Assembly (NCBI GenBank): GCA_000169355.1
Contig: AAXX01000005.1
Location: forward strand, 1-64,000
DNA length: 64,000 nucleotides
DNA from: Flavobacteria bacterium BAL38
GTDB lineage: Bacteria; Bacteroidota; Bacteroidia; Flavobacteriales; Flavobacteriaceae
Reading direction: 5' to 3'
Shown: positions 26,008 through 34,874 of the stretch, one piece after another
Layout: every line of letters begins with the position of its first letter
Numbering within the stretch: position 1 is the stretch's first letter
Made by a program: the position numbers and the translations under genes
Notes under the pieces: model-generated
Seen by the model: only the letters and a program-made list of their open reading frames with translations
Database searches by the model: none
Told to the model about the DNA's origin: nothing

Positions 26008-27771
26008 TTAAATTATCAGTCTAACACCACCTAATTCTTCAATTTTGTATGGAAATTTATTACTTGGAGAACCAATAAACATAAAGTTAACAGGGATGTT
26101 CCATTTTACCGATAATTCTTGAATCAATTCAGGTGTAAACTTTCCTTCTAAAATAATAAGTTCAATATCAATTTCAGGATATTCTCTGTCTAAAAAGTCA
26201 ATTTCTTGTTTTAAATTGGACGGACCCGTTTGTCCTTTTTCTAAAACCGTTACAATTTTAATTTTTTTAGTATGTTCATTACGCTCAATGTACAGCATTA
26301 CTTTGTTTAAAGTAGCAATATTATCTCCTTTAGTAAAAAATATAAATTCTTGTTGATTAATTTTATTTAAAACTTTTTTAATTGCTCTATCTGAATTCAC
26401 TGAAAATTTTCGAATTGGATCAAAAAAAGCATCTAATATTTTTAATATAGCCTTCAATAAAATAGTTCTATTTAGCATTACCGCTATAAATAAAATAGTA
26501 GGCACAAAATAAATTGAAAACACGAATAAATTACTTGGTAAATTATCTTTTGGAGGCATTACTACATTTCCCCAAAGTGCAATTAAAACAGCAATAATAG
26601 CAACAATTACTGATAACCAACCCGCTTTTTCTGGTCTAGGCAATGAATTTCTTTTTATTTTAAGTAAAATGTTACCAATGCCAAACAGTGCCATTACTGA
26701 TAAAAATGAAATGGTATACACACCCGCTAATAAGCGCACATCTCCGTTTGTAATTAATAAGACAGAAACAGAAAGAATTAAAAATAGTATTACAATTCTG
26801 TAAGAACTTCCTTTTTTGTTTTTCTTTAAGAAGAAAGGGGGAAGAATTCTATCTAATGTCATTCGTTCTAATAAGCCTGTAACGCCTACAAAACTTGTTA
26901 AAACAGCTCCACTTAATACTAAAAAGGCATCTATTGCAATTAATGAAGCAATCCAATGACCACCAACATGTTCGCCCATTTGTATTAATAATGTATTTTG
27001 ATAATCATTACTTTGTAACAATGGAATTGCAAATAATGCTAGAGCAAAAATGGCCATTAAGGGATTAATAATACTCACAATAGACCACATGTTTCTTAAC
27101 GTTTTTGGAAAAACGCCTTTTTCTTGTTCTTCAACAAAATTAGCAGAACTTTCAAATCCAGAAACGCCTAACATAGAGGCTGCAAATCCAAGAAAAATTG
27201 CGGTAGAAATACTTCCACCTGTTGTAGGAAAATGCCAGTTTTCAAAAAAAGTACCAACACCGTTTTGAATTAAATAATAGATTACAAATCCGCTCAAAAT
27301 GGCTAATGATGTTAGATGAAAAATAAAAATTCCAATTGCTACTTTTGCAGATTCGGTAATTCCTATTATAGCTAGTAACGCAAAAACACAAAGTAAAACA
27401 ATGGTAATGGGTATTATTGGTAAAACAGGAATTAGATGATGTAAATAATGAATACCTTCATTTGCAGAAATCACAGCAGTTGCCATGTAAGATAACAATG
27501 TTAAAGTCGCCGCTAAAGATGCTGTTCCTTTGCTAGTTGTATTTAAAAGAGCATTGTATGCACCACCATTTAAAGGAAGAGCACCTACAACTTCACCATA
27601 AATTTTTCGGAATAAAAAAAGCACTAACGATACAATTAGTAATGTAATCCATGCATATTGTCCTGCGAATGAAATTGCTAATGCGGAAACATATAAAACA
27701 GATGAACTAATATCATTTCCACAAATAGCAGTTGAAGCTAACTGATTTAATTTTTTATGGGTATTACTCAT
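26008..27771 (-). CDS. APC-superfamily amino-acid permease
   Basis: The 587-residue protein has about twelve membrane helices in residues 10-440, with the APC features GNDISSSVLYV (unwound helix 1) and EVVGALPLNGGAYNALLN (helix 2). VSGFESSANFVEEQEKG (helix 6) matches the substrate-binding unwinding site. A soluble C-terminal domain of about 120 residues follows (TKGDNIATLNKVMLYIERNE onward), resembling the universal-stress-like regulatory tails of some APC transporters. It should import an amino acid or polyamine by proton symport; the substrate is unknown. Confidence 0.85.
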   Translation of the reverse strand: MSNTHKKLNQLASTAICGNDISSSVLYVSALAISFAGQYAWITLLIVSLVLFLFRKIYGEVVGALPLNGGAYNALLNTTSKGTASLAATLTLLSYMATAVISANEGIHYLHHLIPVLPIIPITIVLLCVFALLAIIGITESAKVAIGIFIFHLTSLAILSGFVIYYLIQNGVGTFFENWHFPTTGGSISTAIFLGFAASMLGVSGFESSANFVEEQEKGVFPKTLRNMWSIVSIINPLMAIFALALFAIPLLQSNDYQNTLLIQMGEHVGGHWIASLIAIDAFLVLSGAVLTSFVGVTGLLERMTLDRILPPFFLKKNKKGSSYRIVILFLILSVSVLLITNGDVRLLAGVYTISFLSVMALFGIGNILLKIKRNSLPRPEKAGWLSVIVAIIAVLIALWGNVVMPPKDNLPSNLFVFSIYFVPTILFIAVMLNRTILLKAILKILDAFFDPIRKFSVNSDRAIKKVLNKINQQEFIFFTKGDNIATLNKVMLYIERNEHTKKIKIVTVLEKGQTGPSNLKQEIDFLDREYPEIDIELIILEGKFTPELIQELSVKWNIPVNFMFIGSPSNKFPYKIEELGGVRLII

Positions 27772-27793
27772 TTTTTGATTTTTTTCTGAATCT

Positions 27794-27801
27794 CAAATTT
27801 A
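27794..27801 (-). promoter_or_regulatory. Promoter -7 box of the APC permease gene (TAAATTTG)
   Basis: An exact TAnnTTTG match on the minus strand, 22 bases before the ATG. Confidence 0.5.
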
Positions 27802-27852
27802 CCAAATTTTAATGGGTAGACCTAAAAATGTTAAAATTTAGAATCATGAAAA

Positions 27853-27895
27853 ATAGAAAATCCCAAATTCTATTTATGAAATGGATTTGGGATTT
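27853..27895 (-). terminator. Terminator of the trp operon
   Basis: AAATCCCAAAT/ATTTGGGATTT (27858-27868 with 27885-27895) encloses a 16-base loop; the minus strand continues into TCTATTTTTC. It lies five bases after the trpA stop. Confidence 0.75.
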
Positions 27896-27899
27896 GTTC

Positions 27900-28664
27900 T
27901 TATTTTTTTATTAATTCAATAAAATTTTTCATGGATTCTATTTTGTTCTTTCTTAAAAACGTTATAAAAGCACTCCCAATAATCGCTCCTTTTTGATATT
28001 GTGTAGCTTGCGTGAAGGTTTCATTGTCTTTTATTCCAAAACCTACAATTTGCGGATTTTTCAAGTTCAAATCAGCAATTCTTTTGAAATATTCTTTTTG
28101 TTCTGTTCCAAATCCAGATTGACTTCCCGTAACTGCAGCCGAACTCACCATGTAAATAAAACTATCTGAAATAGCATCGATTTGTTGAATGCGTTCGAAA
28201 GAAGTTTGTGGTGTAATTAGGAAAACATTTTTTAAACCATATTTTTCAAAAATAGCTTTGTATTCATTTTCATAAACATATAATGGTAAATCAGGAATTA
28301 TTAAACCGTCGATACCAACTTCGGCACATTTCTGACAAAATTTCTCCATTCCAAATTGCATCATCGGATTAAAATATCCCATAATAATCAACGGAATTTG
28401 AACGGTTTTTCGAATATCTTTTAATTGTTTGAATAGGAGTGAAGTCGTCATTCCGTTTTCAATAGCAATAGTCGAACTTTCTTGAATGGTAGGTCCATCG
28501 GCTAACGGATCGGAAAATGGTAACCCAATTTCAATCATATCCACACCATTTTTTTCCAGTTCTTGAATAATGGAAACCGTATCATTTAATTTGGGATAAC
28601 CTGCTGTAAAATAAATAGATAGCAGTTTTTTATCTTCTTGTAATTTTTGGTTGATTCTATTCAT
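27900..28664 (-). CDS. trpA: Tryptophan synthase alpha subunit
   Basis: This 254-residue TIM-barrel subunit cleaves indole-3-glycerol phosphate and passes indole to TrpB. The catalytic Glu and Asp sit in MIEIGLPFSDPLADGPTIQ (about 45-63). GYFNPMMQFG, GLIIPDLPLY and VTGSQSGFGTE fit the family, and VGFGIKDNE forms the phosphate site. It is the last gene of the trp operon, 32 bases after trpB. Confidence 0.97.
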   Translation of the reverse strand: MNRINQKLQEDKKLLSIYFTAGYPKLNDTVSIIQELEKNGVDMIEIGLPFSDPLADGPTIQESSTIAIENGMTTSLLFKQLKDIRKTVQIPLIIMGYFNPMMQFGMEKFCQKCAEVGIDGLIIPDLPLYVYENEYKAIFEKYGLKNVFLITPQTSFERIQQIDAISDSFIYMVSSAAVTGSQSGFGTEQKEYFKRIADLNLKNPQIVGFGIKDNETFTQATQYQKGAIIGSAFITFLRKNKIESMKNFIELIKK

Positions 28665-28672
28665 GTTATTTT

Positions 28673-28700
28673 TAGCTAATCACTTTTTACTAATTACTAT
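28673..28700. repeat. Short dispersed repeat (ATTAGTAAAAAGT-type), copy 1
   Basis: The trpB-trpA gap, read on the minus strand, contains AATTAGTAAAAAGTGATTAG. A close relative lies downstream of porQ at 59121-59150. Confidence 0.45.
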
Positions 28701-29890
28701 TCACTCAAATTAAAATAATCGATATACGTATTCAAATCCTTATCGCCTCTTCCTGATAAGTTAATAACCACAATATCATTTGGTTGGAAATGTTTTTTAT
28801 CCAAAACCGAAAAAGCGTGTGCTGTTTCTATGGCAGGAATAATGCCTTCTTTTTTTGAAATTTCTAATCCTGATTGCATGGCTTCTGAATCGGTGATTGC
28901 AATAAATTCAGCGCGTTTGGTGTCGTGTAAATGCGCATGAAGCGGACCCACACCAGGATAATCCAATCCAGCAGAAATAGAGTAAGGCTCAGTAATTTGT
29001 CCGTCTTCGGTTTGCATTAATAAAGTTTTACTTCCGTGTATGATGCCAATTTTTCCCAAAACAGAAGTCGCCGCACTTTCTCCAGAATTTACACCATGAC
29101 CAGCGGCTTCCACAGCAATTAATTTTACTGATTCTTCATCTAAAAATTCGTAAAAAGCACCAGCAGCATTACTTCCGCCACCCACACAAGCAATCACGTA
29201 ATCTGGATTTTCTCTGCCTTCTTGTGTTAGAAGTTGGGATTTAATTTCTTTTGATATCACACTTTGAAAACGGGCAACCATATCGGGATAAGGATGAGGT
29301 CCAACCACAGAACCAATAATATAAAACGTATCAATCGGATTGTTGATCCAATCGCGAATGGCTTCATTGGTGGCATCCTTCAACGTTTTTGAACCCGAAG
29401 TGGCTGGACGAACTTCTGCTCCCAACATTTTCATTCGAGCTACGTTTGGTGCTTGTCTTTTAATGTCGACTTCACCCATATACACAATGCATTCCAAACC
29501 CATTAAAGCGCAAACGGTTGCCGTTGCAACACCGTGTTGACCAGCGCCAGTTTCGGCAATAATTCTAGTTTTTCCTATGCGTTTGGCAACTAAAATTTGG
29601 CCAATCGTATTGTTTATTTTGTGTGCGCCTGTATGACACAAATCTTCTCGCTTCAAGTAGATTTTGGTGTTGTATTTTTCTGATAAACGTTTGGCAAAAT
29701 ATAATGGCGTAGGTCGACCAACAAATTGCTGTAATAAGTCATTAAATTCTTCTTGAAATGAAGATTCAGCCATTATTTTTAAGTAATTTTCTTTTAATTC
29801 TTCCACATTTGGGTATAACATTTCAGGAATAAAAGCGCCTCCAAATTGGCCGTAAAAGCCGTTTTCGTCAACATTATATTTTGTGTTCAT
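28697..29890 (-). CDS. trpB: Tryptophan synthase beta subunit
   Basis: This 397-residue PLP enzyme joins indole and serine to make tryptophan. It begins [17 protein letters not shown], with the PLP lysine in [14 protein letters not shown] (about 87-100) and [20 protein letters not shown] next. The phosphate loop is [12 protein letters not shown], the GVNSGESAA and [16 protein letters not shown] segments form the active site and subunit interface, and [11 protein letters not shown] closes it. The length is standard. Its start overlaps trpF by 17 bases. Confidence 0.98.
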   Translation of the reverse strand: MNTKYNVDENGFYGQFGGAFIPEMLYPNVEELKENYLKIMAESSFQEEFNDLLQQFVGRPTPLYFAKRLSEKYNTKIYLKREDLCHTGAHKINNTIGQILVAKRIGKTRIIAETGAGQHGVATATVCALMGLECIVYMGEVDIKRQAPNVARMKMLGAEVRPATSGSKTLKDATNEAIRDWINNPIDTFYIIGSVVGPHPYPDMVARFQSVISKEIKSQLLTQEGRENPDYVIACVGGGSNAAGAFYEFLDEESVKLIAVEAAGHGVNSGESAATSVLGKIGIIHGSKTLLMQTEDGQITEPYSISAGLDYPGVGPLHAHLHDTKRAEFIAITDSEAMQSGLEISKKEGIIPAIETAHAFSVLDKKHFQPNDIVVINLSGRGDKDLNTYIDYFNLSE

Positions 29891-30515
29891 AAAGCAATTT
29901 TTTAAATTTTTCTAATTCAATTTTATTTTTCAAGCCAGGTTTTGTTTCAAATTGGCTGTTTACGTCGATAGCGATACATTTTTCAGCAACTTTGTTTTTT
30001 TGGAACTCAATAATAGCTTCTATTTCATTTATTCCAATGCCACCACTTAAGAAAAACGGTTTGTCAAATGGATATTTTTCCAACAGGTTCCAATCGAAAG
30101 TAACGCCGTTTCCACCTGGAAGTTTTCCTTTGGTATCAAAAAGGAAATAATCAACCATTGGAAGAAATTTTTCTAAAACGCTGAAATCAAAATTAGTACC
30201 AATGGAAAATACTTTGATAATTTCGACATTCAGGTGTTTGATTTCGGTACAAAAACTTGCGGATTCATTGCCATGTAATTGTAGGACATCTAGTTCATAT
30301 TGCTTTACTTTTGAAATAATTTCTTGTATGGATGAATTTACAAAAACTCCGACTTTTTTGATAGATTTTGGAATTTCAGGAATTGTTTCTAAATTCATAT
30401 ACCGACTCGATTTTTCCCAGAAAATAAAACCCAAATAATCAGGATGTAAAGTTGAAATATCTTGAATATTCTCTGGATATTTCATTCCACAAATTTTCAG
30501 TTTTACGTTTTTCAT
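29874..30515 (-). CDS. trpF: Phosphoribosylanthranilate isomerase
   Basis: This 213-residue TIM-barrel enzyme carries out the third step after chorismate, converting N-(5-phosphoribosyl)anthranilate. It starts [13 protein letters not shown] with the catalytic Cys in KICGM, continues [14 protein letters not shown] and VGVFVNSS, and has QLHGNES, FLFDTKG with the catalytic Asp, and FLSGGIG. It is a separate polypeptide, not fused to TrpC. Its end overlaps the trpB start, indicating translational coupling. Confidence 0.95.
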   Translation of the reverse strand: MKNVKLKICGMKYPENIQDISTLHPDYLGFIFWEKSSRYMNLETIPEIPKSIKKVGVFVNSSIQEIISKVKQYELDVLQLHGNESASFCTEIKHLNVEIIKVFSIGTNFDFSVLEKFLPMVDYFLFDTKGKLPGGNGVTFDWNLLEKYPFDKPFFLSGGIGINEIEAIIEFQKNKVAEKCIAIDVNSQFETKPGLKNKIELEKFKKLLYEHKI

Positions 30516-30528
30516 AATCTTATATTTT

Positions 30529-30650
30529 TACCACATAGAAACATAGTTTTTAGATTTATTTTGTCTAGATATTTCACTTTTTTAAGATTTTACAGCCTAT
30601 GTTTACTGAGAATTCCTCTTACATTTTTAATCTATATTTCTATGTAGTTA
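30529..30650. repeat. Palindromic insertion in the trpC-trpF gap
   Basis: The ends CCACATAGAAACATAG (30531-30546) and CTATATTTCTATGTAGTTA (30632-30650) are inverted copies around about 85 bases; a further CTATGTTT lies at 30597-30604. It has MITE-like architecture and fills nearly the whole gap. Confidence 0.65.
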
Positions 30651-30653
30651 ATT

Positions 30654-31439
30654 TTAAAAAATTAAGTTGGTTATAAAACTTTTAGCTTCCAACCCAGGAT
30701 TTTCCGTTTTCATAAAGTGTTCTCCCATTAAAAATCCTTGATAACCAAATTGTTGTAATTCTTTCACTGCTTCAATAGAACTAATGCCACTTTCTGAAAC
30801 TTTTACAAATTCGTCTGGAATTTTAGAAGCTAATTCTTTGCTGTAATCTAAATTCACTTCAAAGGTTTTTAAATTGCGATTGTTTACACCAATCATATCC
30901 AAACTTGGCATAATCGATTTTTCTAATTCTTCCAAATTGTGCACTTCTAATAGTACTTCTAATCCTAAACTTTGAGCAAATTCTGAAAGTTGTTTGATTT
31001 CATTTCGAGTTAAAACGGCTGAAATTAGTAAAATAACATCGGCTCCGTTGGCTTTGGCTTCTAGAATTTGATATTCGTCAACAATGAATTCTTTTTGTAA
31101 TAATGGAATATTTACAGTAGCTTTTGCTAATAATAAATCATCTAAACTTCCACCAAAATACTTGGAATCGGTTAAAACTGAAATCCCACAAACTCCAGCA
31201 TTTTGGTATCCTAAAACCACATCTTCAACGGAATGATTGTTATTGATAATCGATTTCGAAGGCGAACGACGTTTATGCTCCGCAATAATTCCTGAAACGC
31301 TGTTTTTTAATAATTTACTTAACGAATACGTTCGAGAGTTGAACAAAACAGAAGCTTCCAATTGCGAAACAGGTATAATGCTTTTCTTTAATTGCACTTC
31401 TCGCTTTTTATCGATGATTATTTTATCTAAGATATTCAT
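30654..31439 (-). CDS. trpC: Indole-3-glycerol phosphate synthase
   Basis: This 261-residue TIM-barrel enzyme closes the indole ring. It opens MNILDKIIIDKKREVQLKK, then SGIIAEHKRRSPSKSIIN with the catalytic lysine, and ISVLTDSKYFGGSLDDL. LLQKEFIVDEYQI has the second catalytic Lys, LLEVHNLEEL the catalytic Glu, and GVNNRNLKTFEVNL and VSESGIS the ligand-binding ends of strands. The length is standard. It is the fourth gene of the operon. Confidence 0.97.
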   Translation of the reverse strand: MNILDKIIIDKKREVQLKKSIIPVSQLEASVLFNSRTYSLSKLLKNSVSGIIAEHKRRSPSKSIINNNHSVEDVVLGYQNAGVCGISVLTDSKYFGGSLDDLLLAKATVNIPLLQKEFIVDEYQILEAKANGADVILLISAVLTRNEIKQLSEFAQSLGLEVLLEVHNLEELEKSIMPSLDMIGVNNRNLKTFEVNLDYSKELASKIPDEFVKVSESGISSIEAVKELQQFGYQGFLMGEHFMKTENPGLEAKSFITNLIF

Positions 31440-31449
31440 GGTTACTTAT

Positions 31450-31507
31450 TTTGTGTCACATCGAGCGGATTCGAGATGTTCGTATGTTCTCGACTGCGCT
31501 CGAATGG
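31450..31507. repeat. Dispersed palindromic repeat in the trpD-trpC gap
   Basis: Two inverted halves, TGTCACATCGAGCGGATTCG and TTCTCGACTGCGCTCGAATG, form the TCGA-rich repeat. A related half lies at 33214-33236. Confidence 0.6.
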
Positions 31508-31514
31508 ATAAATT

Positions 31515-32507
31515 TTAGTTACTTATTTCGATTAATTTTTTCATTTTTTCTAATGCTTTTCCGCTTACTAAACTTTCTTGCGCTTTTGCTATAGCTTCAT
31601 CATAATTCGATTTTTCAATGGTTTGAATGGCGATGGCAGCATTAACACAAACCACATTGTTTTGAGCCGTTGATCCTTTTCCAGAAATGACATCGTAGAA
31701 AATTTTAGCAGATTCATCTATTGTTGTTCCTCCTTTTATGGATTCTAGTTTACATTCGGGTAATTTGAAATCGGATGGTTTTAAAATCTGTTCGGATGTG
31801 TTGGAAATGATTTTCACTTCATCGGTCAATGAAACTTCGTCAAACCCACTCAATCCATGTAAGATGGAATAGTTAGTGGTCGTGTTTTGGTATAAATACG
31901 CATACATTCGAGCCAATTCTAAACTAAAAACACCAACCATTTGATTTTTTGGAAAGGAAGGATTTACCATTGGCCCCAACATATTAAAAAAAGTTTTCAC
32001 ACCTAATTCTTTTCGAATCGGACCCACATTTTTCATAGCAGGGTGGAAGAGTGGCGCGTGCAAAATAGCAATATTAGTTTCTTCGATGGATTTAGTTAGA
32101 AAATCGGAATCGTTAGTAAATTTCACCCCCATTTTTTCCATCACATTACTCGATCCTGAAATTGAAGACACGCCATAATTGCCGTGTTTTGCCACTTTAA
32201 TTCCGGCACCAGCTACGATAAAAGAAGCTAAAGTTGAAATATTAAAAGTGTCTTTTCCATCGCCACCAGTTCCACACAAATCAATAGTATTGTAAGCGGA
32301 AAAATCAACGGGAATACACAATTCTAACAAAGCTTCACGGAAACCAGATAATTCTTCTATAGTAATACTTCGCATCATATAAACCGTCATAAAAGCAGCC
32401 ATTTGACTTGGATTATAACTTCCAGAAGAAATATTGACCAATACGTCTTTGGCTTCTTCTTTGGTTAAGATTTCGTGATTAATTAATCGATTTAATATGT
32501 TTTTCAT
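31515..32507 (-). CDS. trpD: Anthranilate phosphoribosyltransferase
   Basis: This 330-residue enzyme transfers phosphoribose from PRPP to anthranilate. It starts with the helical LINHEILTKEEAKDVL domain. The PRPP and magnesium sites are DLCGTGGDGKDTFNIST and KHGNYGVSSISGSSNVMEKMG, followed by GPMVNPSFPKNQMVGV and HGLSGFDEVSLTDEV. It is a single-function protein with no TrpG fusion and normal length. A 75-base gap holding a palindromic repeat separates it from trpC. Confidence 0.97.
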   Translation of the reverse strand: MKNILNRLINHEILTKEEAKDVLVNISSGSYNPSQMAAFMTVYMMRSITIEELSGFREALLELCIPVDFSAYNTIDLCGTGGDGKDTFNISTLASFIVAGAGIKVAKHGNYGVSSISGSSNVMEKMGVKFTNDSDFLTKSIEETNIAILHAPLFHPAMKNVGPIRKELGVKTFFNMLGPMVNPSFPKNQMVGVFSLELARMYAYLYQNTTTNYSILHGLSGFDEVSLTDEVKIISNTSEQILKPSDFKLPECKLESIKGGTTIDESAKIFYDVISGKGSTAQNNVVCVNAAIAIQTIEKSNYDEAIAKAQESLVSGKALEKMKKLIEISN

Positions 32508-32551
32508 TTGAATTTTTTATAAACTGAACACTTCTAACTGACTACTGAATA

Positions 32552-33115
32552 CTAATTCAAAAGCCAATTTTCTAGGATTTTTTTTCCGAAAGGAGTTAAC
32601 ACACTTTCAGGATGATATTGAACTCCTCTAATATCTAAATGAGCATGTTTCATCGACATGATTTCACCATTTTCATCAACAGAAGTTACGATTAAATCAG
32701 CTGGAAGGTTTTCGTTGGAAACGACCCATGAATGGTAACGTCCCACTTCAATGTCATTAGGTAAATCGTTGAAAATGAAATCATCTTCCGTTTTAGTGAC
32801 TTGAGTTGCCACACCGTGATAGACTTTTTCTAGGTTGGTTAAAGTGCCACCGAAAACTTCTCCTATAGCTTGTAAACCTAAACAAACTCCGAAAATACTT
32901 TTTGTAGCAGCATATTTTTTGATAACCTCTTTTAATAAGCCGGCTTCATCTGGAATGCCTGGACCTGGCGAAAGTAATATTTTATCGAATTTTTCTAATT
33001 CATTCAATTCAAATTCATCGTTTCTAAAAACGGTTACTTGAACATTCAAATCCTCTAAATAGTGGACTAAATTGTAGGTAAAACTATCGTAATTGTCTAT
33101 AACTGCTATTTTCAT
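32552..33115 (-). CDS. trpG: Anthranilate synthase component II (glutamine amidotransferase)
   Basis: This 187-residue class I glutamine amidotransferase releases ammonia from glutamine for TrpE. NYDSFTYNLVHYLEDL starts the chain, LSPGPGIPDEAG holds the oxyanion region, the catalytic Cys is in FGVCLGLQAIGEVFGG, and the His and Glu of the triad are in GVQYHPESVLTPFG. The length is normal. Some bacteria share this subunit between TrpE and PabB, and no second copy is in the window. Confidence 0.96.
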   Translation of the reverse strand: MKIAVIDNYDSFTYNLVHYLEDLNVQVTVFRNDEFELNELEKFDKILLSPGPGIPDEAGLLKEVIKKYAATKSIFGVCLGLQAIGEVFGGTLTNLEKVYHGVATQVTKTEDDFIFNDLPNDIEVGRYHSWVVSNENLPADLIVTSVDENGEIMSMKHAHLDIRGVQYHPESVLTPFGKKILENWLLN

Positions 33116-33209
33116 TTCTTTAATTTTTTTTCAATTTCAAGGGCAAATTCAATTTTAAAATTCAAGTTCATTTTTTTTGGAACACAGATTTTAAAAATTT
33201 GAAAATTTA

Positions 33210-33239
33210 AAAAGTCTCGACTACGCTCGACTTGACAAT
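33210..33239. repeat. Dispersed TCGA-rich repeat half in the trpE-trpG gap
   Basis: GTCTCGACTACGCTCGACTT and the TGACA after it match one arm of the repeat at 31450-31507 with few changes. Confidence 0.5.
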
Positions 33240-33267
33240 TTGTTATTGAACTTGTTCTTGCATTTGT

Positions 33268-34668
33268 TTATATGTTTTCTGCTAAATCTAAAGCTTTTTG
33301 CAAAGCGCCTAACTTGTTGTACACTTCTTGCATTTCGTTTTCTTCGGAGGAACTTTCTACAATTCCGGCTCCAGCTTGAAAATGTAAGGTGTGATTTTTA
33401 CTTAAAAAGGAACGAATCATAATGGCGTGATTGAAATTGCCTTCAAAATCAAGTACTCCAATTGCACCACCGTAGAAACTTCGATTAGATTTCTCAATAT
33501 TTTCAATTAATTGCATGGCTTTTATTTTCGGGGCTCCCGTTAAAGTTCCTGCAGGAAATGTTTTGGCAACTAATTCCATAAAAGTATGATTTTCTTTTAA
33601 TTTTCCTGATACTTTTGATACCAAATGAATCACGTGAGAGAAAAATTGAACTTCCTTGTATTTCTCTACTTTAACTTCGTTACAACTTCGGCTTAAATCG
33701 TTTCTTGCTAAATCGACTAACATGACGTGTTCGCTGTTTTCTTTGGCGTCTTGACCTAACCTTTTGGCTAATTCGGCATCTTGTTCGTCGTTTCCGGTTC
33801 GTTTGAATGTGCCTGCGATAGGATGAATTTCGGCATAGTTATTTTTAATTACCAATTGCGCTTCTGGTGATGAACCAAATATTTTGAAATTTCCATAATC
33901 GAAATAGAACAAATACGGTGAAGGGTTAATACTTCGTAAAGCACGATATACATTGAATTCATCACCTTTAAAGCTTTGTGAAAATCGTCTAGAAAGCACC
34001 AATTGGAAAACATCGCCACGTAAACAATGTTTTTTGGCTAGTGAAACGTAGTTTTTGAATTCGTCATCGGTTAAGTTTGAAGTGCCGTTTCCTGATTTTT
34101 GAAACGAAAATGAAGCAAAGTTTTTCGATTGTAATAATTGTTCAATTTCAGCGATATTGTTGCTTCCGTCAAAACTATGACAAAATAAATACGCTTCGTT
34201 TTTGAAATGATTGATGGCAATAATATTTTGATAAACAGCGTAATAGATTTCAGGAATTTCATTTTCTGTTGATTTTTTTGCAATCGATACTTTTTCAAAA
34301 TATTGAATGGCATCGTAACTTATGTAACCAAATAATCCTTGTGTAATAAATTTGAAATCCGACTTTTCAGTTAGAAATTGCTTTGAGAAATTTTCAATTT
34401 CTTTAGCCACGTTTACAGCTGCATCAATTGGTATAATTTCTGAAAAACCATCTGGAAAATTTGTTTCAATTTTTTGATTTTCCACTTTAATAGAAGCAAT
34501 TGGATTGAAACAGATGTAAGAAAAACTGTTGTCATTCGCATGATAATCAGAACTTTCTAACAAAATACTATTAGGAAACTTATCGCGAATTTTTAAGTTA
34601 ACACTTACTGGCGTAATAGTGTCAGCTAGAATTTGTTTGTAATTAGTATGTAACTTGTATTTTTTCAT
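33268..34668 (-). CDS. trpE: Anthranilate synthase component I
   Basis: This 466-residue chorismate-utilising enzyme makes anthranilate using ammonia from TrpG. The N-terminal feedback domain contains LLESSDYHANDNSFSYIC (the Trp-binding LESS motif). The catalytic domain shows NPSPYLFYFDYGNF, GSSPEAQLVI, HPIAGTFKRTGNDEQDAELA, VDLARNDLSR, TFPAGTLTGAPKIKAMQLI and QAGAGIVESSSEENEMQEV. The LESS motif and its operon place support TrpE rather than PabB. It is the first structural gene after the leader and attenuator. Confidence 0.97.
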   Translation of the reverse strand: MKKYKLHTNYKQILADTITPVSVNLKIRDKFPNSILLESSDYHANDNSFSYICFNPIASIKVENQKIETNFPDGFSEIIPIDAAVNVAKEIENFSKQFLTEKSDFKFITQGLFGYISYDAIQYFEKVSIAKKSTENEIPEIYYAVYQNIIAINHFKNEAYLFCHSFDGSNNIAEIEQLLQSKNFASFSFQKSGNGTSNLTDDEFKNYVSLAKKHCLRGDVFQLVLSRRFSQSFKGDEFNVYRALRSINPSPYLFYFDYGNFKIFGSSPEAQLVIKNNYAEIHPIAGTFKRTGNDEQDAELAKRLGQDAKENSEHVMLVDLARNDLSRSCNEVKVEKYKEVQFFSHVIHLVSKVSGKLKENHTFMELVAKTFPAGTLTGAPKIKAMQLIENIEKSNRSFYGGAIGVLDFEGNFNHAIMIRSFLSKNHTLHFQAGAGIVESSSEENEMQEVYNKLGALQKALDLAENI

Positions 34669-34689
34669 ATTTGTTTAATTTTTGGCAAT

Positions 34690-34722
34690 AAAAAAAGGCT
34701 TGTCGTGATTGACAAGCCTTTT
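34690..34722 (-). terminator. trp attenuator (Rho-independent terminator before trpE)
   Basis: AAAAGGCTTGTC/GACAAGCCTTTT (34693-34704 with 34711-34722, six-base loop) is followed by T7 on the minus strand. It lies between the Trp-rich leader peptide and trpE, 21 bases from the trpE start, so transcripts must read through it to express the operon. Confidence 0.88.
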
Positions 34723-34762
34723 CTATGTATTTGGTTTTAAATGATACTATAGCAGGATTCGC

Positions 34763-34819
34763 TCACGAAGTTCGACGTAAGTTAGACCACCACCAAGTAT
34801 TGTTTAAAATTGAAATCAT
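34763..34819 (-). CDS. trpL: trp operon leader peptide
   Basis: This 18-residue open frame reads MISILNNTWWWSNLRRTS, with three consecutive tryptophan codons. It begins at ATG 34819 and lies between the promoter-like elements and the terminator. Ribosome stalling at the Trp codons when charged tRNA-Trp is scarce would disturb the hairpin CTTACG/CGTGAG (34762-34781) that overlaps its last codons, and so affect the attenuator. The peptide itself has no expected function. Three adjacent Trp codons at this place are very unlikely by chance, although the antiterminator pairing I can find is weak. Confidence 0.85.
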   Translation of the reverse strand: MISILNNTWWWSNLRRTS

Positions 34820-34837
34820 TTTCTTAATTGTATGTTG

Positions 34838-34870
34838 CAAATATTTCGAATAAAATTTTGAATAAACAAA
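34838..34870 (-). promoter_or_regulatory. Probable trp operon promoter
   Basis: On the minus strand, TTTG (34867-34870), 21 bases, then AATATTTG (34838-34845), one mismatch from TAnnTTTG. The start of transcription would fall about 10-15 bases before the leader ATG. Confidence 0.5.
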
Positions 34871-34874
34871 TTTT

